This document shows positions 41,447 to 53,933 of a stretch of 64,000 nt of DNA, piece after piece. The position numbers and the translations under genes were made by a program. Source of the DNA: Saururus chinensis (taxonomy: Eukaryota; Streptophyta; Magnoliopsida; Piperales; Saururaceae). The stretch lies in contig CP141143.1 of the NCBI GenBank assembly GCA_035235625.1, forward strand, positions 17,839,092-17,903,091. Direction: 5' to 3'. The notes under the pieces are model-generated. The model was not told the origin of the DNA and did not search any database. It worked only from the letters and a program-made list of their open reading frames with translations. Position 1 is the stretch's first letter. Each line of letters opens with the position of its first letter.

Positions 41447-43691
41447 TGAGGAACTGCATGTTGTCATCTCTGACCTCACAAACATCCCAAATTTTCCTTT
41501 TTGATCATCCTAGCTACTTCTTTTGTTCATTCACCTATTCCACCATTTCTAACACATTACAATGGCACCATGATTATTAATAAAAATTTAAATTTTATCA
41601 TAAAACTTTAGTATACGATAGAAGTTTGAGATATAAGTCCAATAAGACAAATTTATTGTAATCGGAGTTTTATGAGTCAAAATATTACAAACACATATTG
41701 GTCATTAGAATATTTGAGGCAAATTTTGTACAAAAGAGTTGTAAAACCTAAGAATCTCAAATCCAAGTTGGTTGTTGATTTATGAAATATCTGATTAATT
41801 TGATACCTAAGACTTTGTGATCTTATAACTTCCTTTAGGGATTATTTAAATTTATATAAACTATTAGTATCTTTTACTTTGAAATATGAATCAAACACAC
41901 CAAAGCATGTGAGCAGGAATATTATTTTCAATATTTCAAGCATGATAAATTAGTTTTAAAATTAAATTCAAATATCATAGAAAATTATAGCATAAAAATT
42001 TATGGTGGTCAACCATTGGCTTAATAATGCATCAATGATAGTGTAATGTCTCAATGTTATAACTTGAGTTAAAGAAGTATGATCTCTATCTTATTTAGTG
42101 TGTTTGATTTATATTTTCAATATCTACAACATACTAACCTTCCACGATCAAATTTAATTCTTATTGCAAGGTATACATATTAGAAAAGTACGTCATGGGT
42201 CTCAAATAAATATATATTTTAAATTTTAGCAAACAATTTGAATTTGTAATGTCTTGAGATATGAAAAAAAAGACTCAAAAATAAGAAGAAAAGAAGGGGA
42301 GGTGTAAGAAGAAGGACATTGCATAGAAGGGTTGAAGCTTTTGCAAAGAGTAGCAAGTCCAAGTAAGAAATGAAAGAAAAATGGGAAAATAAAGGGTGGG
42401 CAAGGGGCAATTGTGGGAACTATATATTGTGAAGGAATAATGTATGACATTTTTTTTTTGAATGGCTTATGTATTGAAAAGAAAAAAAATTTACTTGCTT
42501 CCAACGTATTTTTGAAGAAGTAACTTTATGAAATAAAAAAAGTTATCCTCTCTCTACATTCGACAAGTAATTTTCCCAAAAAGAATTAGCATGACTCGCT
42601 TCGTCATATTCTCTGTCTCATGTTCGGCTTGTTCAATAGTAGTTCTATGTTTAACCAATATTTACAATTAAAAAATTCTAGACAAAACAACATTTTTGAA
42701 AAAACAGGGAAATTTATATCAAACATAAAATTTAAAATTACAATGCAAAAATTCATTGGGCGAATTTGTATAGTAGACAATCCTAAATGTTTTCAAATTT
42801 TCATTATTTGCTCCGTAAAAATTTCAAATATTCCTCATCATTGTTGATGGAGCCCACATGTTACAATCAGTTGAATCTTTGTGGTTGCCCTATTTGGAGA
42901 GAAATTATTGAGTACTCTTGGAGTACCATGTTAGATTTACTCCCACTTATGCCAATGTGTACTTAGTGATACATGTATGGTGTTTGAGATTAATCTTAAA
43001 AGATACAGTAAAATTGGTAAAAATATAATGAATAAGGTTTTTTGAGGTCACAAAGGAGACTCCAAAAAAGTTTTGAGTGGGGTTAGAAACCCATAGTGCA
43101 TATGAACTACATAAAATAGTAACTCTTGTCTCATGGATATTAGCCTGACTTATCAGTCAACATGTCAATAGGGAAACTTAAAAAAATTGTAAAAGCGAGT
43201 AAGAAGAGTTTGAGATTCTTAGAGGAATTTCAAAAGCCTAATTAGAAATTTTCTAGAGTAAATTCTCATTTATGTTTGTATGAGACTTGAGTATACCCAA
43301 TATGGGTAAGAAGTTTTGTGGGATCAATTAGGCTATAAAGAAAAAGATGGCCTTGAGCTATTGACATAGGCATGTCAGTGAGCTTTGACATAGAAACGTC
43401 ATAAGTGGTGTGACTAGTGTCAAAGGTTTTCGATAAGTGGTTGGACATATCAATGTAGTGCGATCAACAATGTTAGAAGTGATAATTTAAGAGAGATAGA
43501 GGAAGGAAATAACATCTCAACCTCCTAAAATGATTAGGTAACCCTAATAATAAGCAAAGAGGGTTGAATTCTACTAAAAGAATGGTAATAATAATAAAGG
43601 ATTGGAACATGAGATGTGAACCCACAAAATGGTTTTGTATGAGTGGTGTTGACTATGAATGATCTTCACATAAAGTGTCGGGCTGATAGAG
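41447..43691. other. AT-rich region, no gene seen
   Basis: About 2.2 kb with no sustained reading frame, RNA gene or transposon boundary recognised. Confidence 0.55.
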
Positions 43692-44098
43692 CAAAGGTGG
43701 CAAAGGGTTAGGCCCGGCCCGGCCCTACCCAGGGCCCGTTGAAGACCCGCATGTGAGTTGGATGCTGCCCTCATTGCTAAAGGTAGGCTCGACACGGGCC
43801 CCAAAATGACGAACTAGCTCGCAGGTCGTCCAATTTTTTTTTAAATAAACTGGTTTCCATATAAGGCCTTATGAAATATGCCCATAAGGCCAAGCAGCTG
43901 TCCCTTGGGCTTCGCCTGGGCCTGGTTGGGGCCCAAGCCTCTGATTTAGGCTTTAGCCATAAATCTTGGGCCCAACATGACCCCCTCATCTTATGGGGCT
44001 GGTCATGAATGCTACGCCCAACCAGCCTAGTCATGAACGTTAGGCCCAACCCGGTCGGTCATGAATGCTAGGCCCAACCTGGCATATTGTCACCTCCA
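43692..44098. mobile_element. hAT-type non-autonomous element
   Basis: 407 bp with an exact 8-bp duplication TGATAGAG (43684-43691 and 44099-44106). Ends CAAAGGTGGCAAAGGG and, reverse-complemented, TGGAGGTGACAATATG, the CARRGGTGGCAA terminus of plant hAT elements. GC-rich inside with repeated GGCCCAACC and CATGAATGCTAGGCCCAAC words. Confidence 0.88.
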
Positions 44099-44106
44099 TG
44101 ATAGAG

Positions 44107-45385
44107 GTTGTATAGGTGGGATAGAGGTAAACGTTCTACTTGGATTTGAAATGAGAGGTGATTACTTAGAAGTGGTATTCACGTAATCTTCAAATAATGA
44201 AAAAGACATTCAGTTGGGCAACCCTCGGCCAATGGTAGTCATCCTTTATAGGGTAGACATGCAAATGTGATTGTTGGTGTGGCACTTCATTTGTCGATAA
44301 CTTTAAATGTGAGGAGTTGAGAATAATTATTATTTTTAGATGGAGATTAATCAAAATGGAGGAGTAAAACTCCTCTATGTGGATAGAGCTCGAAGAAAAG
44401 AGTGTAATGAGTCAAAATATGGAGGTCAGGATGAGAGACGACATCGGGAAGTGTCTTATAATGAATGAGTTCCAATTAAAAGAGTGTGAGATAACCTATC
44501 CATATGGGGTATTCGTAGGGCTCATTGATATGAGCTCAATGATACCAAGAATGTGTGACTTCAAGTTTGGGGTAGAGAGATGACAACATGAAAATTGATA
44601 AGGTTTTTGGGGAAAATTTTGACGCACTGCAAGCTTGGGTAACGCTCGCTGCACATCTGCATGTGCATGCACCACTCAAAGTGACACCGCTTCTTAATCA
44701 TGTGAAACAAAGGCGCTGCCTTATTGGTGTCACAATTCCATTATAAAAGGAAGGGATGGGTTTTGGATCCCATACCCTTCCCCCTTTCTCATGTGTTCAA
44801 TCTTTCTTATTTTCTTTATTTTTAAGCCATTTTAATTCCAATTTCAGTTGTTCAACATGCCTTTCTAGTTAATTCGAGTGTGTTTTAACCAATAGGAGAG
44901 TCAATTTTATGAGTCGAGAAACCTATATATGGGAAAACCTTAGGGGATGAGAGAGAACTAAAAAAGGAGTCCACTGCGTCACTCCGGCATCCCCTGAAAA
45001 CCCCTCTCTGCTTCTTATATGTTCTCTCTCTTTGTCTGTAAAAATAATCAACAGGGCCTCCACCTACCGGAGGAGTAAAACAAGGCTGATTCTGGCTCCT
45101 TTTCTAGTGCCAAATGAGTAGCCATGCTCACCCTAGTGCAGTGGGGCCATGAGGATCGCATACAAACTCAGCCGAGGCTCCTTGCATTGGGGAGCTCTGC
45201 CTATGATTGATGCATTGGGGACCTCTGCCTCTAACTGAAGCTACGGTGGTGGCTTCATCACTGGCTAGCGATAAGATATTTGTAATGGGCAAAACAGCTC
45301 TGAATCTCCATCCTTCCCCCCTGCCCTTCTACTTTAATGGCAGCAAGCTTTGGATCACCCGTTGCCATAGTTAGGTATGGTCATG
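44107..45385. other. gene-free region
   Basis: No gene or element boundary recognised. A short open frame at 44377-44583 has no recognisable homology. Confidence 0.5.
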
Positions 45386-45863
45386 CAATATTTTAAAAAT
45401 CAGCCCAGCGATTGACCTAGATTGGTCATCGGGTCGGGTTGACTTGGTTTAACCGGGGGTTATATATTAGATTAAATATAATATTAAGTATAAATATATG
45501 CATAAGATTATTATAACTCATTAGGTAGAGCATGTATGGTATTATAATTACGTCTTATGGTCAAATCCCGTAGTGAACAATTTTTTTCCTAGTACGTTAT
45601 ATAGTAGATATTTAAATAAAATAGATATAGACATATGTACAACAAAATTAGCATAACCTAGTGGGTAAGGCTCCTAATGGGCTTCAACATGGTGTGAGTT
45701 TGAATCCCATTACCACCAAAAAAAAATTTCCACCTCTTAGAACCGGTCCAACCCGACTAGGTCAACTCAATCCGAAAAAAGTATTGAACTGGCCCAGTTT
45801 GTCAACCGGGTCTTGCTGAACCCGGATCGATTGGTTGGGCCAGTCCGGGTTTTTAAAACACTG
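45386..45863. mobile_element. hAT-type element containing two tRNA-like modules
   Basis: 478 bp with exact 8-bp duplication TGGTCATG (45378-45385 and 45864-45871). Ends CAATATTTTAAAAATCAG and, reverse-complemented, CAGTGTTTTAAAAACCCG. Subterminal regions carry GGGTCGGGTTGACTTGG and its inverse. The centre holds two tRNA-like stretches, annotated separately. Confidence 0.85.
45505..45712 (+). repeat. two degenerate tRNA-like sequences (SINE-like)
   Basis: First (about 45505-45575): AACTCATTAGGTAGAGCATG, then ATGGTCAAATCCCGTAG, resembling D-arm and T-arm (A and B boxes) of a tRNA. Second (about 45650-45712): TAGCATAACCTAGTGGGTAAGGC and GAGTTTGAATCCCATTACC, again A- and B-box-like, followed by an A-rich run. 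Acceptor stems do not pair well, so these are not called as tRNA genes. Confidence 0.5.
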
Positions 45864-45899
45864 TGGTCATGTCACTGTGTTAAGCATAAACCTTCCGGG

Positions 45900-46650
45900 C
45901 CATGGTGAATGAAATCATTGCACAACATGTGCACAATAATCTTTCTATGCATGTTGTTAATTATTCAAAATAGATAGAATTATAAAACTATGCATACAAT
46001 CATCTACTTTGTTTAGAAGGAGAGTAATTAGATGTAAATAAAATTGGATGAAGACTAAGCATCTTACCTCTATGTCCTTCTCCTCTTCATGCCTACTCCT
46101 CTCTAACTTCACTAATGGCTACCGAAAAACCTCCCCCCGGTAGCTCCTCTTCTCCTCTGGGTCAAAAACCCCCCATTTAGAAGCCCTAATTAACCCTTTA
46201 TATATTAAGGGGATTATGTTTTCTAATCCCCCAAGAAGTTTGGGCCAACTAAACCTTCCTTAAGCAACCTAAGTAAGTCTTTTAAACTAATTCTAATCAC
46301 TTTGATTAACTGGGGCTATAGAGCGAGACTTAAATGACCAATTTGTAGGTCCAATTCGGGTACACAGGCTTTGCGCTCTATGTTTAACTTCAAACGGTCG
46401 TAACTCCCTCATCCAAACTCCAATTCACGCGCTATTAGTGGCATTTTAAAAAAAAATTTGTCTACTTTCTACAACTATTGAGCAAATTATTATCATGAAA
46501 AAGTGAAGGGGTCAAATACCCTATTTTTCACATAGTCAACTTTAGAAATTTAAAAAATTTCCAAACATTACAAAAATTTTCCTTTATAATTTTAAAATTG
46601 AATTATTATGAGTGGGGACAATGACCTGGAAAACAAATAACATGGAATGA
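45900..46650 (-). mobile_element. gypsy-type LTR remnant (boundaries unknown)
   Basis: Read on the minus strand it contains phrases typical of long plant gypsy LTRs, such as GTGAATTGGAGTTTGGATGA followed by GGGAGTTACGACCG, and CAATAGTTGTAGAAAGTAG. No TG/CA end with duplication was located. Assigned by recognition of word usage only. Confidence 0.3.
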
Positions 46651-47204
46651 GATTCTGGTAGAATGGTATAGAATTATAATTAAGTTTGGTAATTAATTTT
46701 TTATTTGATTTTTGGATAGAACTTCTAACCCATTTCCTAAATTTCTAAGAGTCACAACTTTCTCTTCTAAACTTAAATTTTCTCATTCATTGGGGCTATT
46801 TGGGTAAAAAAAAATAGAAACAAAAGTAAATTTTTTTGGAATCAATTCTAATAACTCAGTGTTGAATGAGAATTACAGTTGATAATGAAATTTTTAAGAA
46901 TAAATTTAGAGGTCATATTAAACCCATTTTTAGAACTTTAAATTAATATAATTCACTCTTCCGAACTTGGATATACATGTTGTTGGTACAATTGAACTCT
47001 TCAATTCGAGCCCAATCAAATAAGATCTCACATAAATAGGCAATTTTAAACTTTTAAAGTGAACCCTACCTATATAGTATATTTTTCGAAGCTCAAATTA
47101 GTATGAAGGGTAATAATTAAAAAATAACAAAATCTTTTATTTCAAAAGGGTAAGTTGGGAGTTAGAATTGATGAAATCACCTTATGAGATAATTCAGTGA
47201 TTTC

Positions 47205-48553
47205 TGTGAGAGGACTAGGTCAACACTGACTGTAAACAACTTACCATATTCTTCTCCTCATATCAAGCTTATAACCGTGTATCATTAACTACAATATTCT
47301 TCGGGTTTTTGAATTACAACTTGTATCTCTTACTCTCCTACAAAAGGAGAATGACGGTAATACAAAATATACTTTTTGTTGCTCTTCTAAACTTCACATG
47401 GTATCAGAGCTTAGGGACTATATTTTTCCTGGATGATGGCCACCTCTTCTAGCCCGTCTCTCTCTCAACAATTTGCTATGACAGATCTTGGTCCACTGCA
47501 TTTTTTTCTTGGTATGCAGGTCACCCGCATTGATCATACACTACATTTGTCTTAGTCACGTTATGCCATGCAACTACTTGAACGTTTTGACCTGGCTGGT
47601 GTCCGCCCAGCCAAGACTCCATTAGCTATTGGTCTTCATCTATCTGCCCATGGTTCTGCACCTCTTTCAGATCCTTCTTCTTATCGTCAGATGGTAGGTT
47701 CTTTGCCATATCTCACTATGACCAGGCCAGATCTCTTATATGCGATTAACCACGTTTGTCAATTTATGCAACACCCATGTGATCATCATCTTGCAGCAAC
47801 CAAGCATATTTTTCGTTATGTCAAAGGAACTATTACACAGGGCCTTCATTTTTCTCGTAGTGATTGTCTTTCCTTGAGAGGGTACTCTGACGCGGATTGG
47901 GCAGGCTGTCCAGATACTCGTCGTTCCACATCTGGCTATGCTATATTCCTTGGTCATAACCTTATTTCATGGGGTGCTCAGAAGCAAGTTACTGTCTCTC
48001 GTTCATCTTTGGAAGCTGAGTACAGAGCACTTGCTACTACCACAGCTGAACTTCTCTGGCTTCTTCATCTTCTTCGATGTCTCAATGTCACCCTTGCCTC
48101 TCCACCTACACTTCTGTGTGACAACATCAGTGCTATTCACATGTCTAAAAATCCTGTTGCTCATCACCGCACTAAGCACATTGATATAGATGTCCATTTC
48201 ATTCGGGAGTATGTTCTTCGCGGCACTATTCAACTCTCACATATCTCAGGGACGCATCAGCTTGCTGGTTTATTTACCAAAAGCTTACCCAGTCCCCACT
48301 TCATTGACATCGTTCCAAGCTCAATCTGCGGGATCACCCTACTTGAGCTTGAGAGGGGATGTGAGAGGACTCAGTCAACACTGACTGTAAACAACTTACC
48401 ATATTCTTCTCCTCATATCAAGCTTATAACCGTGTATCATTAACTGTAATATTCTTTGGGTTTTTGAATTACAATTTGTATCTCTTACTCTTCTACAAAA
48501 GGAGAATGACGGTAATACAAAATATACTTTTTGTTGCTCTTCTAAACTTCACA
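47205..48553 (+). mobile_element. Ty1/copia retrotransposon, internally deleted, both LTRs kept
   Basis: Exact 5-bp duplication ATTTC (47200-47204 and 48554-48558). LTRs 47205-47398 and 48360-48553 are 194 bp each and differ at about seven sites (about 96% identical), so the insertion is fairly recent. The primer-binding site TGGTATCAGAGC is at 47399-47410, complementary to initiator methionine tRNA, and a purine tract GAGAGGGGA lies at 48351-48359. Between them only a gag start and the RT-end/RNase H remain; protease, integrase and most of RT are deleted. It cannot move by itself. Confidence 0.95.
47432..48443 (+). pseudogene. copia gag-start/RT-tail/RNase H remnant ORF
   Basis: From the ATG at about 47432 the frame reads MMATSSSPSLSQQFAMTDLG, then PLHFFLGMQVTRI, reaching a TAG (at about 47553) just before SRYAMQLLERFDLAG. 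From 47568 the frame is open to 48443 (291 aa). It contains the end of reverse transcriptase (PYLTMTRPDLLYAI) and a copia RNase H with YSDADWAGCPDTRRSTSGY, SRSSLEAEYRAL, LCDNISAIHM and TKHIDIDVHFIRE. The junction of gag start to RT is in frame. A single CAG-to-TAG type change would explain the stop. The end runs into the 3' LTR. Confidence 0.88.
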
Positions 48554-48558
48554 ATTTC

Positions 48559-51203
48559 GACTAAAAATAACTATGCCCACCTTTTTATCCAACCACGATT
48601 TCAATTATTCTAAATAAAATTAGGGTAAAATCGATAAAATCTTATACAAATTTCATACCTAAATAGCCCCGATACAATTATTCTCATAGCAACAAGCCTT
48701 GTCAAATAAGACCCCAATAAGTAAGGTATATTAAAAGTTTTAAGTGAAGCACACCTATTTGCATGCTTTTTGATGCTTATATCCATATACAATGGAGGAG
48801 GGGTAGCAGTTTAAAAAAAACATTTTGCCGCAATTCCAAAACTGGGTACGAAGAGGTTTAGTGATTATGATATTGGCGCTTCTTTCGAAATTTTTAGTTC
48901 TAAGTTTTTTTTTATCTAAACTTAAATTCACTACACATCGGGTCAAAATTTTCGTCGCAAAATTCCACACCCATATCGTCCAAACAGCCATAATCCCATG
49001 CGATTTAATTTGAAGAGAAAAATGTTTCCTGCTTGTGGGGGTTCCGTTAGGTATGACCGGTAGCTACCAAATCAACGTCCTCGGCGACTTTGAGTAATTT
49101 GAAATATATAAATCTACATCCGTACGAGTGCATTTATGGTCCTCTCAACTGTCTCAACTGCAACTGGGCAGGGATTTGGGTTGAGTTGAAGCCAAAAGCC
49201 ATGTCTCCTTAAAAAGAAATGCCAAGTTATCCGGATAGGTTGGGAGAGTAGGACCACTGTGAACTGTGTGAAGTTGAGAAGTCCCCCAAGTTCCCCACCT
49301 GCCATTCAGGAAGGAGACTCGCGCAAGGTGTCCAGTGACCAGTTGTTTCAGTAGTAGCAGATTTTCACCAACTTACATGCTCACATGGTGTTAGGTTTTA
49401 ACAACTGGGTCATAGATTTTGCATCTGGTCCTATAACGTAGGAGCTCACAATCTGTTGCATCTGGTCCTGAAGTATTTGGCTGTATGTGTTAGGGGGGCG
49501 AGTAGGTGATTCAAACTCGCTTGTCCTCCGAGTGTGCACAGTGTGCCGAGTGCACGCTTCCAGGAAGCCGCGCACTTACGAAACTATCCTTTTTTTAATC
49601 ACAGAGGCCCCAAAGCAAGCAAAAACTTAATCACTAACCATCAAGCAACATACAACCCGATTTTGCCACACTCAGAATCATACCATTGCTCAAACGCGCT
49701 AATGAAAGACACTGGAGAACACATTCACGGAAGAGGACCTCGAACTCCCACATCACATGAAAGCTCCATAAGATTGGTTAAATGACCATTTGATTACCGG
49801 CCTCCACCATCTGGTGGTGACCCAAGCACCAGAGACAAACTTCAGGAGAGGGCTTTCTTAGCCCTTTTTCGGTTTTTCTGTCTGTTCCTCTTTGCATGTA
49901 TGCTGAGAAAAAAATATTTCGATATGCAGAATACGGTCTCTTTTTGTAAGCAAGGACACTGATTTGTTTTCTTTCATTAGTTACAGAGAAAGCACAGATG
50001 TGCCGCTCCAAATGTTGTGCAGCCATTACTGGTGAGGTATATGGGCTAACATTTTCAAACTGATAGCGTGAAATTGGTTTTGATAAAATAGAAGAAAATG
50101 TCGTTCGATAACGATCACCAAACAAGCGCCAAGGAAAAAATTCTATGTACTGTATTATACTGGCAAAATTAAGCATTCAAGCACTGAAGAACATCCTCAA
50201 GCAAGAGAAAGAGAGACCTAAATTACCCACAGGTAAGTAAATTAAAATGAAGCAAGACGAACTGAAGGGACTTACTTACCTACGTTGCGCGTCTTCTCCT
50301 CTTCTTGGCGTTGAGACAATTAGGCGAGGGAAGAAAGAGGAAGATGAAAGGGCAAAGTGTGAAGCCGGGATGGATGGAAAGAGCTGCAATACGCGTTTAC
50401 GAGAAGACTTATGCATGTAAGGAGAACTTGCAAAATAATGGCCGTTAGATGTAGTTGGTTTGATTCTTTGGGATTGACCGGTAGCTTGAGAATTTGGATG
50501 GTACTTTCATGCCCCTCAAGCTCTGTGACCCAACGTTCCAATCCCACGTAGTCCAGTCTTCTCTTTGGAGGCTTGAGCGTGCAGCTCCCTAGTGATGGGA
50601 CGCGTTCATCCACGAGATGGATGGCGCACACTAACCCAAGAGTAGTATCACTGATGCTACTTATACCTCTCCTGTCCACAGATTTATGGGCTCAGTTTAA
50701 TTTAGGGTTTTTTTAAGAAATGCTATTTGGATCCTCCATCCTCTGGGAAATCGTCTACGTAGGGGGCCGTCAATCACAAAATCCACAGTGCATACGTTAG
50801 TGCTAATTGACGTATGTGCGGCCAATTCTGAAATAGATAATATCCCGGAAAATATAAATGGGAAGACAAAAATCAATTACCGGTAGAAATGGTTCTCTTG
50901 TATGGGAGTCGTAGTCAGCTTGATTTTCTTAAAAAATATCTTCTTGGGCATTAGATTATTATTTAAGTACTATTTATTGATCGCTATTAAAATATTTTTC
51001 TATGCTAGCTTCTCTTTTATCATTAATGTACTTTATTCATAAATTGATTAGTGACTAACAAAACCTTGCATCAAACTTCAAATATGTCACCATACAAAAT
51101 AGAATGTGGGTATATGTAGCCCATTAAACTCCTAAGTCCCTCATTTTTAAATTACTTCAACACTATCTACTAAACACTCATCTCTATCTCACATTTAAAA
51201 TTA
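48559..51203. other. gene-free region
   Basis: No supported gene. A 119-codon minus-strand open frame at 50320-50679 has no recognisable domain and ordinary noncoding composition. Confidence 0.5.
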
Positions 51204-51393
51204 CTCCCTCTATCTCACATATATAGCTTCAATTCGTAAAAAAAACTTATTCTATATTAATAACACTATTTTGTTTAATTAAGTGGTTGAGTACTTAATT
51301 ATAACTTCATTTTCCTTTTTTTTAGATGTGGGTTCGCCCTTTAATAAAAATTATTATTTTTTAAATATAATTATTACTATAGAAAGTAGGGAG
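51204..51393. mobile_element. Stowaway-type MITE
   Basis: 190 bp with TA on both sides (51202-51203, 51394-51395). Left end CTCCCTCTATCTCACATATA, right end AGAAAGTAGGGAG. Interior AT-rich. The arms are more diverged than in the other MITEs. Confidence 0.65.
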
Positions 51394-51698
51394 TATTATA
51401 CCACCTCTTTACCCCCAACTTTTCCTCTCTTTCTTCTCCGGCACCACCATGGCCATTGGCGACTCGGTCTTAACCCCCCTCCTCCCCGCCTCACTTGCCG
51501 AAACCCTCCTTCTTGGCCACAATCAGCAGTCTAGCCACGACCACCAAGGCCAGCGCTCTACTACCTCTAACAAAGATGCAATAGTCATCAACGAAGAAAA
51601 ACAACTCCTAATCGAGATTGCATGACTCAAGGTCAAGGAGATTATTAACATTACTTATTCACTCTAATCGTGGAGAAGCAAGTTATCTTGTATCAATT

Positions 51699-52386
51699 AG
51701 GCTATATACACCCCCTTTTTTTCCTATGCCCCCCCATTACTTTCTTACCCCGCCTTTTTTTTTGAAATATCTCACATCCCCCGTTTTTACCCCACTTTCC
51801 ATTTACCCATTTCCCTTCCCCTCCTTCTTCTCCGGCGCCGGCGAGCAGGCATCAACACCGGGGACCGGCCGCGGCCGCCAGTGCAGGCCAGCGGCTAGCC
51901 ATGGCCGTCGTTGCGGGCTAGTGGCGGCTACGGCCTCTGCTGCGGGCCAACGATTGGCCGCAGCCTCTGCGGGTCACGGCCGCCGCTGTGGGTTGCGGCC
52001 ACCGCTGCGGGCCAACGGCTTGCCACGACCTCTGTAGGTCACCAGCAGCCCAGCGACCAGCAAAGGCCGCTGCACCGCTGGGCGTAGTTGCCAGCGGCCG
52101 CCGACAGCCATTGGGCCGCTGTGCACAACTGCTAGCTGCCCAACGGCAGCTATGCGCAATGCCGCGCCGTACTGCCGGCCGGCCGCGACGCTGGGCTGTG
52201 CAACTGGGTGGCCGTCGGCGGCCATTGTGCTCAGCCAGCAGCCGCTGGTTGCCCTGATCGGTCGGCGTCATGCCAACGCCGGAGTCAAAGGGATGGAGAT
52301 GGGATGGGGGAAGGAAAATATAAAAAAAAATAGTATTTTTTTTTGTTTGGGGGACACGGGGGAGAAAATCGGGGTCTGAATAGCCT
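51699..52386. mobile_element. GC-rich element with imperfect long inverted ends
   Basis: Left end AGGCTATATACACCCCC, right end reverse-complemented AGGCTATTCAGACCCC; homology of the arms continues loosely for about 120 bp (C/T-rich, then TTCCCCTCC and TCCGGCG). The 430-bp core is very GC-rich and built of short GCGGGCCAACGGC, GCGGCCGCC and GGCCGCTG words, unlike anything around it. No exact target duplication was found (3-bp TTA/TCA at best). The open frames inside, on both strands, are by-products of GC richness. Superfamily unassigned. Confidence 0.5.
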
Positions 52387-53297
52387 CATTCTATAAATAA
52401 AATCCTAAAATATTCTTTGACTTTCAGTTGAATATGGGTGCATATTGAAAAGCTAGAGGGGGGGATGTCTAGTGTAGGGGGACTGCCTCGCCAATCTTGT
52501 TTTGCTCAGCAAGAATTAAACAATGCAGAGAGAAGGACCATTGGATTACTACATAGGGGTTTTCGGGGTTGAAAACCCAGATTCATAGAGATGCTTGCTC
52601 CGCAATGGAAGAACTGAAGAAGATGGCCACTGCAGGAGAGGCACTCATGTGGGTGTGCAATGTCAAGACGCAAAACTAACTATTGTACGGGTAGAGGCCA
52701 TAACCAGAGTAGAGCAAGGGGTGCAAACGGATGGACATGGACCTGGACAAACATGTCTGTAGTTGTTTAATTTAGGTGGATTATATACCTATCTGTCTGT
52801 TTGTTTGTGGGGGACATAAATAAATACGGACGAACACAAACAAAATAAAGGTGAGTTTGACATATATATTTGTTCTCAACCTAAAAGTGGTTAATAAAAA
52901 ATAATTAAATATTAAGTTATTTTAACAGTGAGATGGCTTTATTTAATAAATAAATAAATAATAATATTATAGAAGACATGCAAAAGATTAATTATGTGTT
53001 GTAAACTAATAATTTAGTATTAATTAAAAAATAATAAAAATATATAATTATCATTATCCTTGTCTATAGTTGTCTGCATTAATAATATAGATAAATAATA
53101 ATAATATCTATTTTAATGTAAATGAATAGAGATGAGGATAAAGAAAGGACAAATACATACATTTAAACCTCTATTGCACGACCATACTATTGGATAAGGC
53201 TAAGGCTTAAGTTGCAAGTGGCCACTAAGGCTTCCAAGTTAAAGAAAAAGAAATTTTTTTTTCTTGGTATTAGGTATTTGGGGAAGGATAGTAAAGC

Positions 53298-53740
53298 CAG
53301 GGCTGCATTGAAAAGCCGGGCCCGAACCGATCTAGATGGAACTGACCACCTGGGTCAGGTCCTATCTCGGTTCAGGTTAGGTCCAAGAAAAAAATACTCG
53401 GGTGAGTTTCGGGTCGAGTTGGGTCCATTATATAAAAACTCAAAAACCAACCCAAACCGACCCAAATACCTAATTAACTTATAAAATTATACTTAACCTT
53501 AATTATATTTTTTTTATAAATAAAACTAATTGAATATAATATTAAATTAGTTTAAATTATTAGAACCGACCCGACCTATAATATAATTTTGGTTCTATTT
53601 CAATTCTCGGGTATTTCGGGTCCAATCGATCTAAAAATTTTAATCCTTATCCCAAATCGAATTGAATTAAAGGAACTCCGGTTCTTATTTTAAGTCGGGT
53701 CGGGTTCTACAAAACCGAACCGACTCGAGATACAGCCGTA
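53298..53740. mobile_element. hAT-type non-autonomous element
   Basis: 443 bp with exact 8-bp duplication AGTAAAGC (53290-53297 and 53741-53748). Ends CAGGGCTGCATTG and, reverse-complemented, TACGGCTGTATC, related to the TAGGGCTG ends of the elements at 6093 and 16265. Interior of CGAACCGA / TCGGGTCGGGTT words. Lies about 190 bp beyond the hexosaminidase stop codon. Confidence 0.85.
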
Positions 53741-53933
53741 AGTAAAGCTATGGAGAAAAGGTTGTGTCAACTTCGTAATACGGAGGAATTTAATAAGTGT
53801 AAATAGTAAAAACTTATGTCCAGAACGACAAATATAGCCATCAAAGATAACAGAACTGATTAAAGAAATAAAAACCAGTTTTACACGCCAACTAACATAT
53901 TAAGTTCACTGAAAAAACAAAAGAAAAAAAAGT

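Noticed and set aside
45505-45712. Functional tRNA genes
   Set aside because: Acceptor stems do not pair and the anticodon arms are degenerate; kept as tRNA-like repeats.
50320-50679. 119-codon minus-strand ORF
   Set aside because: No domain, motif, or splice partner; chance frame is the simplest reading.
51618-52379. Overlapping ORFs in the GC-rich block
   Set aside because: Open on both strands at once with low-complexity Ala/Arg/Gly/Pro translations, typical of GC-rich noncoding repeats.
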